A stretch of 64,000 nt of DNA from Roseiarcus sp963813555 (GCA_963813555.1 CAWEZX010000002.1:1-64000); one strand, 5' to 3'; positions 39,617 to 48,915 are shown, numbered from the stretch's first letter. Numbers and translations are program-made. Notes: generated by a model from the letters alone, not told the origin.

Positions 39617-39643
39617 TTAGCACCCGGAGGTCTTGAGTGCTAA
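39617..39643. promoter_or_regulatory. CIRCE operator
   Basis: TTAGCACCC, 9-nt spacer, GAGTGCTAA. This differs from the CIRCE consensus (TTAGCACTC-N9-GAGTGCTAA) at one base. CIRCE is the binding site of the heat-shock repressor HrcA. It lies 82 nt before the first Hsp20 gene, so heat-inducible control of that pair is expected. Confidence 0.85.
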
Positions 39644-39725
39644 AGGGCTGCCAAAGGCACGCGTTTATCGAATCGCAGGAGCGGTCGGGACGTGCTTGGC
39701 CTCCGAGCATAAGGAGGAGCGACAA

Positions 39726-40148
39726 ATGGCTGTACTGTTGGATCCATTCGACGCGCTGGCAAGCTTTCAGCAGGCTCTTGACGCCTATCGGACGAGCTCA
39801 TGGCTCGATGCGGGCTTGAGCGGCGGCGGCGCCTATCCGCCGGTCAACGTGTTCCGCAAAGGCGATGACTTGATCGTTATCGCCGAGCTTCCGGGGGTCA
39901 AAAAGTCCGACCTCGACGTCCAGGTGAAGGGCCGAACCATCCGGTTGTCCGGCGAAAAGACGGTTGGCTACCCGGAGAAGGCGGCGCTGCATCGCCGGGA
40001 GCGGCTCGCCGGCCGGTTCGACCGGGCGGTGACCATGCCAATCGAAATCGACCCCGAAAGCGTCAAGGCTGAATACCGAGACGGTATCCTCGCTTTGTTT
40101 CTGCCGCGCGCCGAGAGCGACAAGCCGAAGTCGATCAAGGTGGCTTGA
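39726..40148 (+). CDS. Hsp20 small heat-shock protein (first of pair)
   Basis: A 140-aa ATP-independent chaperone. The alpha-crystallin domain spans about residues 38-130 (VNVFRKGDDLIVIAELPGVK, KGRTIRLSGEKTVGYP), ending YRDGILALFLPRAESDKPKS. ATG 39726 follows AAGGAGGAGCGACAA, a strong RBS. It holds misfolded proteins during stress and probably assembles with the second Hsp20 encoded two bases downstream. A CIRCE operator precedes it. Confidence 0.93.
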   Translation: MAVLLDPFDALASFQQALDAYRTSSWLDAGLSGGGAYPPVNVFRKGDDLIVIAELPGVKKSDLDVQVKGRTIRLSGEKTVGYPEKAALHRRERLAGRFDRAVTMPIEIDPESVKAEYRDGILALFLPRAESDKPKSIKVA

Positions 40149-40149
40149 G

Positions 40150-40584
40150 ATGACCGCACAACCGAAAGCCAAGAAGGAAACGACCATGGCCGACAAGCAG
40201 GAATTGAGTGTGCGCGAAAAGAAGGAGCTGGTGGCGAAGGAGGAGAAGACCATCCCGGGCCGCCACTACGTCCCGTACGCCGACATTTACGAGACGGACG
40301 ATGCCCTCGCCGTCGTCTTGGAAATGCCCGGGGTCGAGAGGAAAGACCTCAACATTGCGCTCGAGAGCGACGTGCTGAGGGTCGACGGACAGATCGATTT
40401 CAGCAAGTACAAGGAGATGGAGCCGGTCTATACCGAGTACAACATCGGCCACTACGCGCGAAGCTTCACGCTGTCGAACAAGGTCGATCAGGAGAAGATC
40501 AGCGCCAACCTCGAGGACGGCGTGTTGACGCTCACCCTGCCGAAGGCCAAGGCCGCCCAGCCGCGGAAGATCGCGATCGGGTGA
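40150..40584 (+). CDS. Hsp20 small heat-shock protein (second of pair)
   Basis: A 144-aa protein from ATG 40150 (or 132 aa from ATG 40186, which has AAGGAAACG upstream). The alpha-crystallin domain covers about residues 45-140: YVPYADIYETDDALAVVLEM, GVERKDLNIALES, GVLTLTLPKAKAAQPRKIAI. It is co-transcribed with the first Hsp20 gene under the CIRCE element; paired class A/B small heat-shock proteins are common in rhizobia. The hairpin-rich 40620-40710 stretch may terminate the operon. Confidence 0.92.
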   Translation: MTAQPKAKKETTMADKQELSVREKKELVAKEEKTIPGRHYVPYADIYETDDALAVVLEMPGVERKDLNIALESDVLRVDGQIDFSKYKEMEPVYTEYNIGHYARSFTLSNKVDQEKISANLEDGVLTLTLPKAKAAQPRKIAIG

Positions 40585-40804
40585 ACGGGATAGCGGTTCG
40601 TCGGACGAATGATGAAACGGCGGCCACTGCCAGTCGCCGTTTCCTGGGGCTCATAAAGCGACCGAGGGCCGCCCATCTGGACGGCCTAAGGCCGCCCGTT
40701 CTTCCGGGCGATCAGGTCAGGCGGCTCCGCGACGGCGCCTTCGCCATGATGCGAAGCGAAAACGGCACGGGCCGTTAATCGCCTTCTCCATGCCGTTTCA
40801 TTTG

Positions 40805-40877
40805 TGAGCGCGCTGGGACTCGAACCCCGAACCACCCAATTAAAAGTCGGGTGCTCTATCTATTGAGCTAAGCGCTC
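40805..40877 (-). tRNA. Atypical tRNA-Lys(TTT)
   Basis: The minus strand folds as GAGCGCTTAGCTCAATAGAT...GTTCGAGTC with a 7-nt anticodon loop CTTTTAA (anticodon TTT). No CCA is encoded. The acceptor stem has one mismatch (its last pair) and the T-stem one mismatch. It differs strongly from normal alphaproteobacterial tRNA-Lys, so it is either element-borne or decaying. It lies at the edge of a remnant-rich stretch, a common place for integration scars. Confidence 0.75.
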
Positions 40878-40983
40878 GCCTCGAAGCGAGCACTCAGCGG
40901 GCGGCGAGGCAATCAAGGATGGCCCAAGCGTTTCCTTTGAGCGCTCTCGTTCGCCTCGCCGCCTCGCGCCGGCAACGTCGCGT

Positions 40984-41310
40984 TCAGGCTACAGCCTGAA
41001 GATCGTCGTCGCTGCCAACGACGCTTGGAAGCGACACGGCCTTCGTACCTACGCCTGGGAGCCCTCGATAAATCGCCAGGTAGCCCCTCGCCATACGCTC
41101 CGCAGTAAAGCGGCGTTCGAAAGTGGCTCGAACGCCCGCCCGATCCAACGCTCTTGCTTGCAAAACCGCCGTCGGAGGGATGGTAGGCGACTGGCGATGC
41201 TCCGGGCGCAGAAGCGGACCACGCATCCTGTCCCCGTCGCCTGCCTGCGGATCGGCGCTGCGGAGCAACCTCCGCGCCCGCCCGATCGCGCCCGACCTCC
41301 GGCAAGAGCC
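40984..41310 (-). pseudogene. C-terminal remnant of a glycosyltransferase (GT4-like)
   Basis: The open frame ends with LDRAGVRATFERRFTAERMA then RGYLAIYRGL, the usual C-terminus of group 1 (GT4) glycosyltransferases in Rhizobiales. Upstream, short matches to the same fold are scattered over more than one frame (for example GDGMRGPLLRP) and no start exists. It is a leftover of a chromosomal or EPS-type gene next to the odd tRNA-Lys. The remaining 41310-41570 shows nothing recognisable. Confidence 0.55.
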
Positions 41311-41572
41311 CGGTGCGGGAAAGCCGCACGCCGGGATCTGTGCGGGGGGCAGGGAGAAATCCCTGGCCCTACCGCGACAGACCTGTCCCATCTCGCCCCG
41401 TAGCGCCGGACGCATTCGACCTGGAAGAGGGCGCGGTGGGCCATGTCGGTGTTGTCGGCTGGCGCTGCCGGTCTAGTCGGCTATCTCATCCGCAAATGAC
41501 TGCCTGGCCTGTCCTATTTTACACAAGCCGTTTATCCATGGAGGATGAAAACTCAGTCCTTTGTACGACCGC

Positions 41573-42088
41573 TTACTTTCTATTCTTTAGCGGGACATAT
41601 CCGATGGGATGTTTAGGCGGGTTTGGCGGCGCGAGAAGCTTCTGAAGCCTGTCGAACAGGATGGCTATTTGCTGGTCGTGCTGTTCGACCTTGCGAGCCA
41701 GATCCTTATGAGCGGCAAGGATTTCACGAAGTTTTACAAAGGTGCGGATGATCGCAATATTGACTTCGGCGGCGCGGGAGCTGCGGAGAACGCTGGAAAG
41801 CATGGCAACGCCTTGTTCCGTGAAGGCATGAGGAGGGGAGCGCCGGCCTCCCCATTGTCTTGAAATGCCAGTTTGGCATTTCAAGTTCTCGAATTCCGAG
41901 CCATTGAGCTGGAAGCAAAAATCCTCGGGGAAACGGTCGATATTGCGCTTTACTGCGCGCACAAGCGCTCCGGTTTCAATGCTGTAAAGTTCGGCTAGAT
42001 CGCTGTCGAGCATGATTTTCTGGCCACGGATGATGTAAATCCGGCTCGCAATGCGTTCGACTGGAATAATGTTTTGCGCCTTTGGCAT
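41573..42088 (-). CDS. ORF6N domain protein
   Basis: A 171-aa protein. The ORF6N (KilA-N related) domain covers residues about 8-95: IASRIYIIRGQKIMLDSDLA, ELYSIETGALVRAVKRNIDR, FPEDFCFQLNGSEFENLKCQ. A helical, coiled C-terminus follows (KDLARKVEQHDQQIAILFDR). It is common on phages and mobile elements and thought to bind DNA. The HAFTEQGVAMLSSVLRS motif is typical of bacterial members. Stand-alone gene. Confidence 0.9.
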   Translation of the reverse strand: MPKAQNIIPVERIASRIYIIRGQKIMLDSDLAELYSIETGALVRAVKRNIDRFPEDFCFQLNGSEFENLKCQTGISRQWGGRRSPPHAFTEQGVAMLSSVLRSSRAAEVNIAIIRTFVKLREILAAHKDLARKVEQHDQQIAILFDRLQKLLAPPNPPKHPIGYVPLKNRK

Positions 42089-42422
42089 GCGTCAACTTCG
42101 GCATGATTCAAGACTATTTGGCAACATTCTCACAATAGTTGTCAACAGCGGATGATCATACGCGATCGGAGCATTGGCGCTAAATACATCACCTTGAATG
42201 TCTGGCTGTCCGCCGTCCCGCCAGCGCTGAATAGGTTGGCGAGAGTATAAAGTTGCTGCCTAACCTTCCATGAAAGTCACAAACGTTTCGCGCCGAGATG
42301 CACAGGAAGCATAATGATATTTGCATAAACAGTACATATAAGCATATAATTACGAAAATGGGGTTTATCTAAGAGTATTTGAAAATGGCGCATGTGATTG
42401 AACATCTGACCGGCTGGGTTTA
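42089..42422. other. Intergenic region upstream of the large methylase-helicase
   Basis: A 334-bp AT-rich gap with no supported gene. It should contain promoters for the ORF6N gene (minus) and the 1719-aa gene (plus). An ATG at 42385 opens a short frame that is out of register with the large gene. Confidence 0.5.
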
Positions 42423-45400
42423 TTGTTTGACGCTGTTTTTAACGATAGTGCTTCCGGATATTCAACAGGAGAAAAAGCCAGGGGCCGCGACATTATCGCC
42501 GCCCTTCGCGCCCTGAAAGAGATCGAGGGACGGGAGCCAACCGAAAACGAGCGCGCCATCCTGCGCCGCTTTCCCGGCTTCGGCTGCGTCGCCCTGTCGA
42601 TTTTCCCCGACCCGAGGACCGGGCAGTTCAGGGAAGGCTGGGAGCAGATCGGGCGCGAGCTTCAACAGCTGCTGACCGAAGATGAATATGCGTCAGCCCG
42701 GCGCACAACGTTCAACGCTTTCTACACGTCGCCTGTCGTCATGCGCGCGGCTTTCGCCGGCCTTGAACGGCTCGGCCTTCCTGCCGGCGCGCTCGTGCTT
42801 GAACCGGGATGCGGAGCCGGGGGCTTCATGGGAGCGGCACCGGCCGGCATGCGCTTTATCGGCGTCGAGATGGACAGCGTTTCCGGCAGGATCGCCCGCG
42901 CGCTCTATCCCGGTCATGATATCCGGATCGAAAATTTCCGGGACAGCCGCCTTCCGGCCGTCGATGCAGTGATCGGCAACGTGCCGTTCGCGGACATCCG
43001 CTACGAGCGTGGCGCGCACCGGTTTTCCCTGCACGATTATTTCTTCGCCAGGTCGGTTGACGCGCTTGCGCCCGGCGGCGTGCTGGCGCTCGTCACCAGC
43101 CGTTTCACGCTCGACAAGGTGGACGGGAGCGCCCGCGAATATCTGGCGGCGCAGGCCGACTTCCTCGGCGCGATCCGCCTGCCTGACGAGGCCTTCAAGG
43201 ATCAGGGCACGACCGTCGTTGCCGACATCGTCTTCCTCCGCAAGCGCTATCCGGGCGCGGCCGAAGATCATGCGGGCGACTGGCTGAATCTCGTTACCCT
43301 CCCGCTCGATGGCGAGACGCAGGTGAACGCCTGGTTCGCCGGGCGCCCGGACATGGTTATGGGCGAATTCGCCATCGGGCGCGGCCGCTATGGCCGGAAC
43401 ACGCTCAAGGTGGACGCGCCGGCTGATTATGAGGATCGGCTGTTCCGCGCGCTGCGCAGCCTGCCCGAAGGCGCGTTCTCCGCGGCCGCGGTTGCGGCGC
43501 AGGCGGCTTGTCAGCCCGTCCCGGTCCCGGCCGGTCTTGGCGAAGGGTCGTTCCTGATCGAGGATGGGGCGATCCTGCAGATCGAGTGCGGGCGGATTCT
43601 CCCTGTCATGCATGGCCAGGCGGCTTTGCGCGCCGGCGAAAGCAAGATGGGCCGCCGGCTGGCCGCGCTGATCGGGCTGCGCGATCGCGCCCGCCAGGTC
43701 TTGAGATCGCAGAATGAGGGACGGCCCGAGGATGAGCGCCGGGATGCCCGCAGGCGGCTGAACCGGGCCTATGACGCCTTCGTCCCGCTCTATGGCCCGA
43801 TCAACAAGACGAGCTTCTCGGTGAACGCGGAGGGAAACGAGGTCCGGCGCATGCCGAACCTGGTCAGGTTTCGCGAGGATCCGGACGCCTTTCTGGTCAT
43901 GTCCCTCGAGGAATATGACGAGGCGACGGGGAAGGCCGCGAAATCGCGAATCCTGCTGGAGGACGTGGTCGGGCCGGCTTCGCCCGTCACGTCGGTCGCG
44001 ACGGCGGAGGAAGGCCTGCTGGTCTCGCTCAATGAGCGCGGGCGGGTCGATCCCGCCTTTATCGCGGCGCTGTACGGCAAGGACGGGGATGCCGTTCTGG
44101 CCGAATTGGGCGAGCTGGTCTTCCCCGACCCCGAAACCGGCGCCTATGAAACCCGCGACGCTTACCTGTCCGGCAACGTCCGGAGGAAGCTGGCAGCGGC
44201 GCGGGAAGCGGGGATCGAACGCAACATCAAGGCGCTTGAGGCGATCCAGCCGGAGGACATCCTCCCCGGCGAGATCGACGCCAATCTCGGTGCGCCGTGG
44301 ATTCCGGCCGATGTCATCCGCGCCTTCGCCGCCGATCTGCTCGATGTCGGCCAGCACGCGATACGGATCGACCATCTGCCGAAGGACGCGCTCTGGAGCG
44401 TCGCGGGCGACCGCGACGCGGAAGGGTCGGTCGCCAATACCGAAGAGTTCGGGACCAGGCGCATCACCGGCCTGGCCCTGCTTGAGCAGGCGCTGAACCT
44501 CCGCGCTCCGAAAATCTATGACGAGGTCCGCGACGCCAATGGCGGCACGAAGCGGGTGGTCAATCAGGAGCAGACCGTCGCCGCGCTGGAAAAGCAGGGC
44601 CGCATCAAGCAGCGCTTCTCGGGCTGGATCTTCAACGATCCCGATCGCGCGGAACGGCTGGTCAGGATTTACAACGACACGTTCAACACTCTGGTCGTGC
44701 GGAGTTTCGACGGATCGCACCAGACCTTCCCCGGCATGAACCGGACCGTGAAGCTGGGGCCGCATCAGACAGCCGCCGTCTGGCGTGTCGTCAGCTCGGG
44801 CAACACGCTTCTCGCGCACGCGGTCGGTGCCGGCAAGACCTACGAGATGGCGGCTTCGGCGATGAAGCTTAAGGAGACCGGCCTCGTCCGCAAAAGCCTT
44901 ATCGCCGTGCCGAACCATATGCTCGAACAATTTGGCCGGGAGTTCCTTCACCTCTATCCGAATGCGCGGCTGCTGATCGCCGGCAAGGAAGACCTGGCCC
45001 GCGACCGCCGGAAGCTGCTGACGGCCAAGATAGCCACGGGCAACTGGGATGCGATCGTCGTCACGCACAGCTCGTTCGAGCGCATCGGCATGTCGAGCGC
45101 CTTCCAGGAGGAATTTCTCAAGGAGGAAATCTCCGAATACCGGAGTCTTCTGATCGAGGCCAAAGCCGGCAAGGATAAGGGCCGGAACATCATCAAGACC
45201 CTCGAAAAGCGCCTTGCGTCGTTCGAGGACAAGCTCAAGGAGCTGACGGCCGGGGACAAGAAGGACGACGGGCTCGTGTTTGACGACCTTGGCGTGGACC
45301 AGGTGTTTGTCGACGAAGCGCATTATTTCAAGAATCTGGCGACGCCCACCAAGATGGACCGGGTCGCCGGCATTCAGACCGAGGGTTCGGAACGCGCCTT

Positions 45401-47582
45401 CGACCTGCTGATGAAGGCCCGTTACCTCGATCGGCGCACGCCTGGCCGGGGTCTCGTGTTCGCGACCGGCACGCCGATCAGCAACACAATGGTCGAGATG
45501 TACACGCTGAAGCGCTATCTCGCCCCGGCATTGCTGGAAGAGCGCGGCATCGGTCATTTCGACGCCTGGGCTGCCTCCTTCGGCGAGGTCGCGCACACCA
45601 TGGAGATCAGTCCGGACGGGTCTTCGCTGCGTTCGAACGCCCGGTTCTCCAGGTTCGTGAACCTGCCCGAGCTGCAGCAGATGTTCCGCTCGTTCGCCGA
45701 CGTGCAGACGGCGGACATGCTGCAACTGCCCGTTCCGGCGCTTAAAGGGGGCAAGGCCGCTGTCATATCCTGCCCGATGTCGGACGAGCAGAGGGAGATC
45801 CAGGCGGGGCTGGTCGCCCGCTACGAGCGGATCAGGCGGGGCGGCGTCAGCCCGAGAGACGATAACGCGCTGGCGATCACGACCGATGGCCGGAAGCTCG
45901 CCCTCGACGTCCGCCTCATCAGCCCGGATGCCGCGGGAAGCCGGGATTCCAAGCTGACGGCCATGTTCAACAAAGCCGCCGGGATATGGCGCGGGACCGC
46001 GGATGCCAGGGCCACGCAGATGATCTTCTGCGATATGGGCGTGAACCCGACAGGCTGGGGCTTTTCGGTTTACGAGGAGATCAAGCGGGGCCTGATGGAT
46101 CGCGGCGTGCCGCGGCAGGAGATCGCCGATATCGGCGACGCCGACACCGACGCGAAAAAGGCCGCCCTGTTCGAGCGCATGCGCGCCGGCCTGGTCAGGT
46201 TCATGCTTGGATCGACGGCGAAAATGGGAACCGGGACGAACGTCCAGACCCGGCTTTACGCCATGCATCATGTCGACGCGCCGTGGAAGCCGGCGGAGAT
46301 CGAGCAGCGCGACGGCCGGATTCTGCGTCAGGGCAACCGGAACAAGGACGTTGAAATCTACCGGTATGTCACGGAAGGCTCGTTCGACGCCTATATGTGG
46401 CAGACCTTGCAGAGCAAGGCCCGGTTCATCGCCCAGATCATGAGAGGCGATGCCGGCGTGCGGCGGGCGTCCGACATCGGCGGGCAGGAGCTTTCCTTCG
46501 CCGAGGTCAAGGCCATCGCCTCCGGTAACCCGGCCATCCTGACCCTTGCCGAGATCGAGGCGGACGTGCAGCGCCTGACCCTGCTGAAGCGCTCGCACGC
46601 GGATGAGCAATATCGCGCGCGCCAGCAGGTCAGGGTCCTGCCGGAGGACATCGAGCGCCTGACCCGGAAGGCCGGCGCCTGCGACGCCGACCATGCCCTT
46701 GCCGCCACGGCCGGCGGCGCGATCACAGTCGGCGGCCGGGTCTACCGCGAGCGGGATAAAGCGATCGAGGCGATGAACGTCCTCCTGAAAGAGCGCCTTG
46801 CCAACGTCGTTTCCACGACGCGCAGATGGGAGCTCGGCGTCTATCGCAGCTTCAGATTGACGCTTGAGGCGGACGCGCAGCACAAGCCGGAGCTGATTTT
46901 CTTAGGGAGCCGGTCATACCGGCGCGAGTTTGGCGGCGTCGCGGCCGGGAACCTGTTCAACACCATCGACAGTACGATTGAATCCCTGCCACGGGAGGCC
47001 CAAAGGGCGCGGGACGAGGCGCGGCTTAAGGCCAGCCAGCTTGAGGGCTTCAGGGCGCGCATCGGCCAGCTTTTCGACCAGGAGGACCGGTTGGATCGCC
47101 TGCAGCGCATCCGGTCGCGGCTCGAAGCCCTGCTATCCGGCACGGAAGGCGAGCCGGGCGAGATCGTAGGGCTGGTGGCCGATTATCAGGAAAACAAGAC
47201 GGGTCCGGAGGCCGCTCCGCGCGCGAGGACCGAACCTGAACCGCCGCCGCCTGCGAAGATTGCGTCGATACACGTTGAATCGGAAGCCACCACTGCCGCT
47301 CCCGCGGCTGGACCGCCGATGCTCTGCGAACTCACCGGGGCATGGGCGCAGGCCCGCCTGTTCGCTGCGGCCGACCTGTCCACCGAAGCCTTGGCGAAGG
47401 TGGAAATCCCGACGACAACGAACCAGGCCGCGGCGTGGCGGGCCGTAGCGCGGAAACGCGGCAATCGCGCTCAAGCCTGGACGCAGGATAGCCTGTTCGC
47501 TCTCGCGGAAACCCCCGCAAAGGCGAAGCCGGCCGCACAGCGGCGCACGGTGGAGAGGGTCGACCAGCTTAGTTTGTTTTGA
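42423..47582 (+). CDS. Giant methylase-helicase fusion (DarB-like)
   Basis: A 1719-aa intact protein. N-terminus: an N6-adenine methylase fold, LEPGCGAGGFMGAAP (about residues 124-138) and the catalytic-type motif VIGNVPFADIRYE (about 185), with NVPF in place of NPPY. Centre: SF2/SNF2 helicase with Walker A LLAHAVGAGKTYEMA (about 797), VFVDEAHYFKN (about 962), FATGTPISNTMVEMY, and motif VI RDGRILRQGNRNKD (about 1299). The C-terminus is helical with a Pro/Ala-rich tail. The layout matches P1 DarB-type anti-restriction proteins and related plasmid proteins. The start is TTG 42423, where the family-like sequence (FDAVFNDSASGYSTGEKARG) begins. Standalone transcription unit. Confidence 0.9.
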   Translation: MFDAVFNDSASGYSTGEKARGRDIIAALRALKEIEGREPTENERAILRRFPGFGCVALSIFPDPRTGQFREGWEQIGRELQQLLTEDEYASARRTTFNAFYTSPVVMRAAFAGLERLGLPAGALVLEPGCGAGGFMGAAPAGMRFIGVEMDSVSGRIARALYPGHDIRIENFRDSRLPAVDAVIGNVPFADIRYERGAHRFSLHDYFFARSVDALAPGGVLALVTSRFTLDKVDGSAREYLAAQADFLGAIRLPDEAFKDQGTTVVADIVFLRKRYPGAAEDHAGDWLNLVTLPLDGETQVNAWFAGRPDMVMGEFAIGRGRYGRNTLKVDAPADYEDRLFRALRSLPEGAFSAAAVAAQAACQPVPVPAGLGEGSFLIEDGAILQIECGRILPVMHGQAALRAGESKMGRRLAALIGLRDRARQVLRSQNEGRPEDERRDARRRLNRAYDAFVPLYGPINKTSFSVNAEGNEVRRMPNLVRFREDPDAFLVMSLEEYDEATGKAAKSRILLEDVVGPASPVTSVATAEEGLLVSLNERGRVDPAFIAALYGKDGDAVLAELGELVFPDPETGAYETRDAYLSGNVRRKLAAAREAGIERNIKALEAIQPEDILPGEIDANLGAPWIPADVIRAFAADLLDVGQHAIRIDHLPKDALWSVAGDRDAEGSVANTEEFGTRRITGLALLEQALNLRAPKIYDEVRDANGGTKRVVNQEQTVAALEKQGRIKQRFSGWIFNDPDRAERLVRIYNDTFNTLVVRSFDGSHQTFPGMNRTVKLGPHQTAAVWRVVSSGNTLLAHAVGAGKTYEMAASAMKLKETGLVRKSLIAVPNHMLEQFGREFLHLYPNARLLIAGKEDLARDRRKLLTAKIATGNWDAIVVTHSSFERIGMSSAFQEEFLKEEISEYRSLLIEAKAGKDKGRNIIKTLEKRLASFEDKLKELTAGDKKDDGLVFDDLGVDQVFVDEAHYFKNLATPTKMDRVAGIQTEGSERAFDLLMKARYLDRRTPGRGLVFATGTPISNTMVEMYTLKRYLAPALLEERGIGHFDAWAASFGEVAHTMEISPDGSSLRSNARFSRFVNLPELQQMFRSFADVQTADMLQLPVPALKGGKAAVISCPMSDEQREIQAGLVARYERIRRGGVSPRDDNALAITTDGRKLALDVRLISPDAAGSRDSKLTAMFNKAAGIWRGTADARATQMIFCDMGVNPTGWGFSVYEEIKRGLMDRGVPRQEIADIGDADTDAKKAALFERMRAGLVRFMLGSTAKMGTGTNVQTRLYAMHHVDAPWKPAEIEQRDGRILRQGNRNKDVEIYRYVTEGSFDAYMWQTLQSKARFIAQIMRGDAGVRRASDIGGQELSFAEVKAIASGNPAILTLAEIEADVQRLTLLKRSHADEQYRARQQVRVLPEDIERLTRKAGACDADHALAATAGGAITVGGRVYRERDKAIEAMNVLLKERLANVVSTTRRWELGVYRSFRLTLEADAQHKPELIFLGSRSYRREFGGVAAGNLFNTIDSTIESLPREAQRARDEARLKASQLEGFRARIGQLFDQEDRLDRLQRIRSRLEALLSGTEGEPGEIVGLVADYQENKTGPEAAPRARTEPEPPPPAKIASIHVESEATTAAPAAGPPMLCELTGAWAQARLFAAADLSTEALAKVEIPTTTNQAAAWRAVARKRGNRAQAWTQDSLFALAETPAKAKPAAQRRTVERVDQLSLF

Positions 47583-47708
47583 GGCGGAACCTCTCGATCT
47601 CGTCCGCCGCTCCCCGGCAGCGATAATTCAGAAGGTTTCCTGTGGTTCTCCCCGGGCAATTGCAACACAAAAGAAGCCCGGGAAAAATGCCGGTCAATTC
47701 ACGAAAGT

Positions 47709-47736
47709 AATTTACGTATTGAATATTATCACCGTT
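47709..47736 (+). repeat. dif-like site B
   Basis: Left arm AATTTACGTAT (diverged), spacer TGAATA, right arm TTATCACCGTT. A weak hairpin (AGCCCGGG...) precedes it, as at sites F and G. It opens the array of modules. Confidence 0.55.
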
Positions 47737-47762
47737 TCAGGCGTCCCCTGCGTCCCCGGTTA

Positions 47763-47975
47763 TTAGTTTCCTGCTGCCCGTTTCTCGACATGCGCGGCCA
47801 TCCTCTCGAACCGCTCGGCCAGCTCCAACAATTCCTTTTGAACTTCCGGGAACGTCGCCTGTTCAGCTAATTTCCTGACGTTGGCCGCTGTAGCACGGTA
47901 ATCCTCGGCGCTGATTCTCCGGTCAACTTCTATGGTCAATTTCCCTGTATCCAGCATTTGCCGTTGTCGTCGCAC
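47763..47975 (-). CDS. Small helical protein, module B-C
   Basis: A 70-aa protein (64 aa from the second Met): EDYRATAANVRKLAEQATFP then EVQKELLELAERFERMAAH. Two helices with the pattern of a widespread alphaproteobacterial family of unknown function (A-Y-R...R-L-A...A...P-E...L-L-E-L-A..-E-R-M). It is the only gene in its 417-bp module between sites B and C. Confidence 0.6.
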   Translation of the reverse strand: MRRQRQMLDTGKLTIEVDRRISAEDYRATAANVRKLAEQATFPEVQKELLELAERFERMAAHVEKRAAGN

Positions 47976-48125
47976 ACTCGTTTTGAGGTTGCGGGCGGCT
48001 GGTCAAAGATGATTGCGGCGGCTGATAAAGACAGCGAACAGCAAAGCGAGAACGACACCCGCAAGAATCGCACGTTGGAGAAAAATGAACAGTCTTCTGC
48101 GGTTCCGTCCCATTATTTGCTAATC

Positions 48126-48153
48126 GTTTTCCAAAAAATCCGTTATCACCGTT
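48126..48153 (+). repeat. dif-like site C
   Basis: Left arm GTTTTCCAAAA, spacer AATCCG, right arm TTATCACCGTT. Same orientation as the others. The following TCAGGCGTTCC is shared with site B (TCAGGCGTCCC). Confidence 0.7.
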
Positions 48154-48215
48154 TCAGGCGTTCCCGCTCGAAGCCGGGCAGCAAAGCAAAAGCATCGGCT
48201 GTCTTTGAAACTGTT

Positions 48216-48452
48216 CTATGGTCTGGGCTGTTCAGGAGGAGCTGTTCCGGTCCCCATCAGCTTGCGCAGCCCGAAAGCGCCAATCCCTATAACCGCTACT
48301 CCGCCAAAGATTCCGGCTCCTCCGGATTCCATCTTGCCAGCGAGTTCAAGAAAGAGACCGCTCATTAACCCAAGTGTCCCTATGGTGAGGCAACCGAATC
48401 CTGCCGCCATTTGAAACGACTTATCGTTGAACAGATTCTTTATTGTTTTCAT
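48216..48452 (-). CDS. Small membrane protein, module C-D
   Basis: A 78-aa protein: MKTIKNLFNDKSFQMAAGFG, two hydrophobic helices (CLTIGTLGLMSGLFLELAG and GIFGGVAVIGIGAFGLRKLM) and a Pro-rich tail. The plan is the same as for the proteins at 35068-35283 and 58607-58828. It is the sole gene of its 381-bp module. Function unknown. Confidence 0.6.
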   Translation of the reverse strand: MKTIKNLFNDKSFQMAAGFGCLTIGTLGLMSGLFLELAGKMESGGAGIFGGVAVIGIGAFGLRKLMGTGTAPPEQPRP

Positions 48453-48506
48453 GGAACCACTATATACTGTAAATTATACCTTGTGTCCACATTACCAAAA
48501 GTGAAG

Positions 48507-48534
48507 ATTTTCCACAAAAGCCGTTATCGCATTT
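48507..48534 (+). repeat. dif-like site D
   Basis: Left arm ATTTTCCACAA, spacer AAGCCG, right arm TTATCGCATTT; the spacer and right arm are identical to site A. Preceded by CAAAAGTGAAG, also seen before sites F and G. Confidence 0.75.
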
Positions 48535-48540
48535 TGGAAT

Positions 48541-48831
48541 TCACGGCGAAAATTGGCGCGGTTGCAGCGAGGCGGCTGCTGCTCCAACAACTTCTTCGAC
48601 CGTGTAGATTTTATCTGCGTCCCATTTCGCAGGTTTTCCTGTGGCTTCCGGTACAGGTCCCTGTTGAAAATCACGATAGGACTTGGAGAGAAAATAATCC
48701 AGAACCTCTTCCGGCGTCTTTTTCCATTCAGCCGACATGCCTTGTAGCCATTGGATAAGGGGTGGTGAAATTCCAATTGTAATCTTCATCTTCATATCAG
48801 AAGAGGGCAAAGACTTGTTTAAATTGCTCAT
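48541..48831 (-). CDS. Small DNA-binding-like protein, module D-E
   Basis: A 96-aa protein starting MSNLNKSLPSSDMKMKITIG, with ISPPLIQWLQGMSAEWKKTP then EEVLDYFLSKSYRDF, reminiscent of a ribbon-helix-helix (strand, two helices). The frame is open further upstream, but 48831 is the first start with natural composition after it. Sole gene of its 409-bp module. Confidence 0.5.
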   Translation of the reverse strand: MSNLNKSLPSSDMKMKITIGISPPLIQWLQGMSAEWKKTPEEVLDYFLSKSYRDFQQGPVPEATGKPAKWDADKIYTVEEVVGAAAASLQPRQFSP

Positions 48832-48915
48832 GACACGTTGCCTGATTTTGGTTAAGTCAATCAAGCATGTGTAACAGATAGTCAAAGTGGAAAGCAAATG
48901 CTTTTGCTTTGGATG

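Noticed and set aside
42693..46883. 1396-aa open frame antisense to the large methylase-helicase
   Set aside because: It lies fully opposite a well-supported gene; its Arg/His-rich composition and lack of motifs are those of a GC-rich shadow frame.
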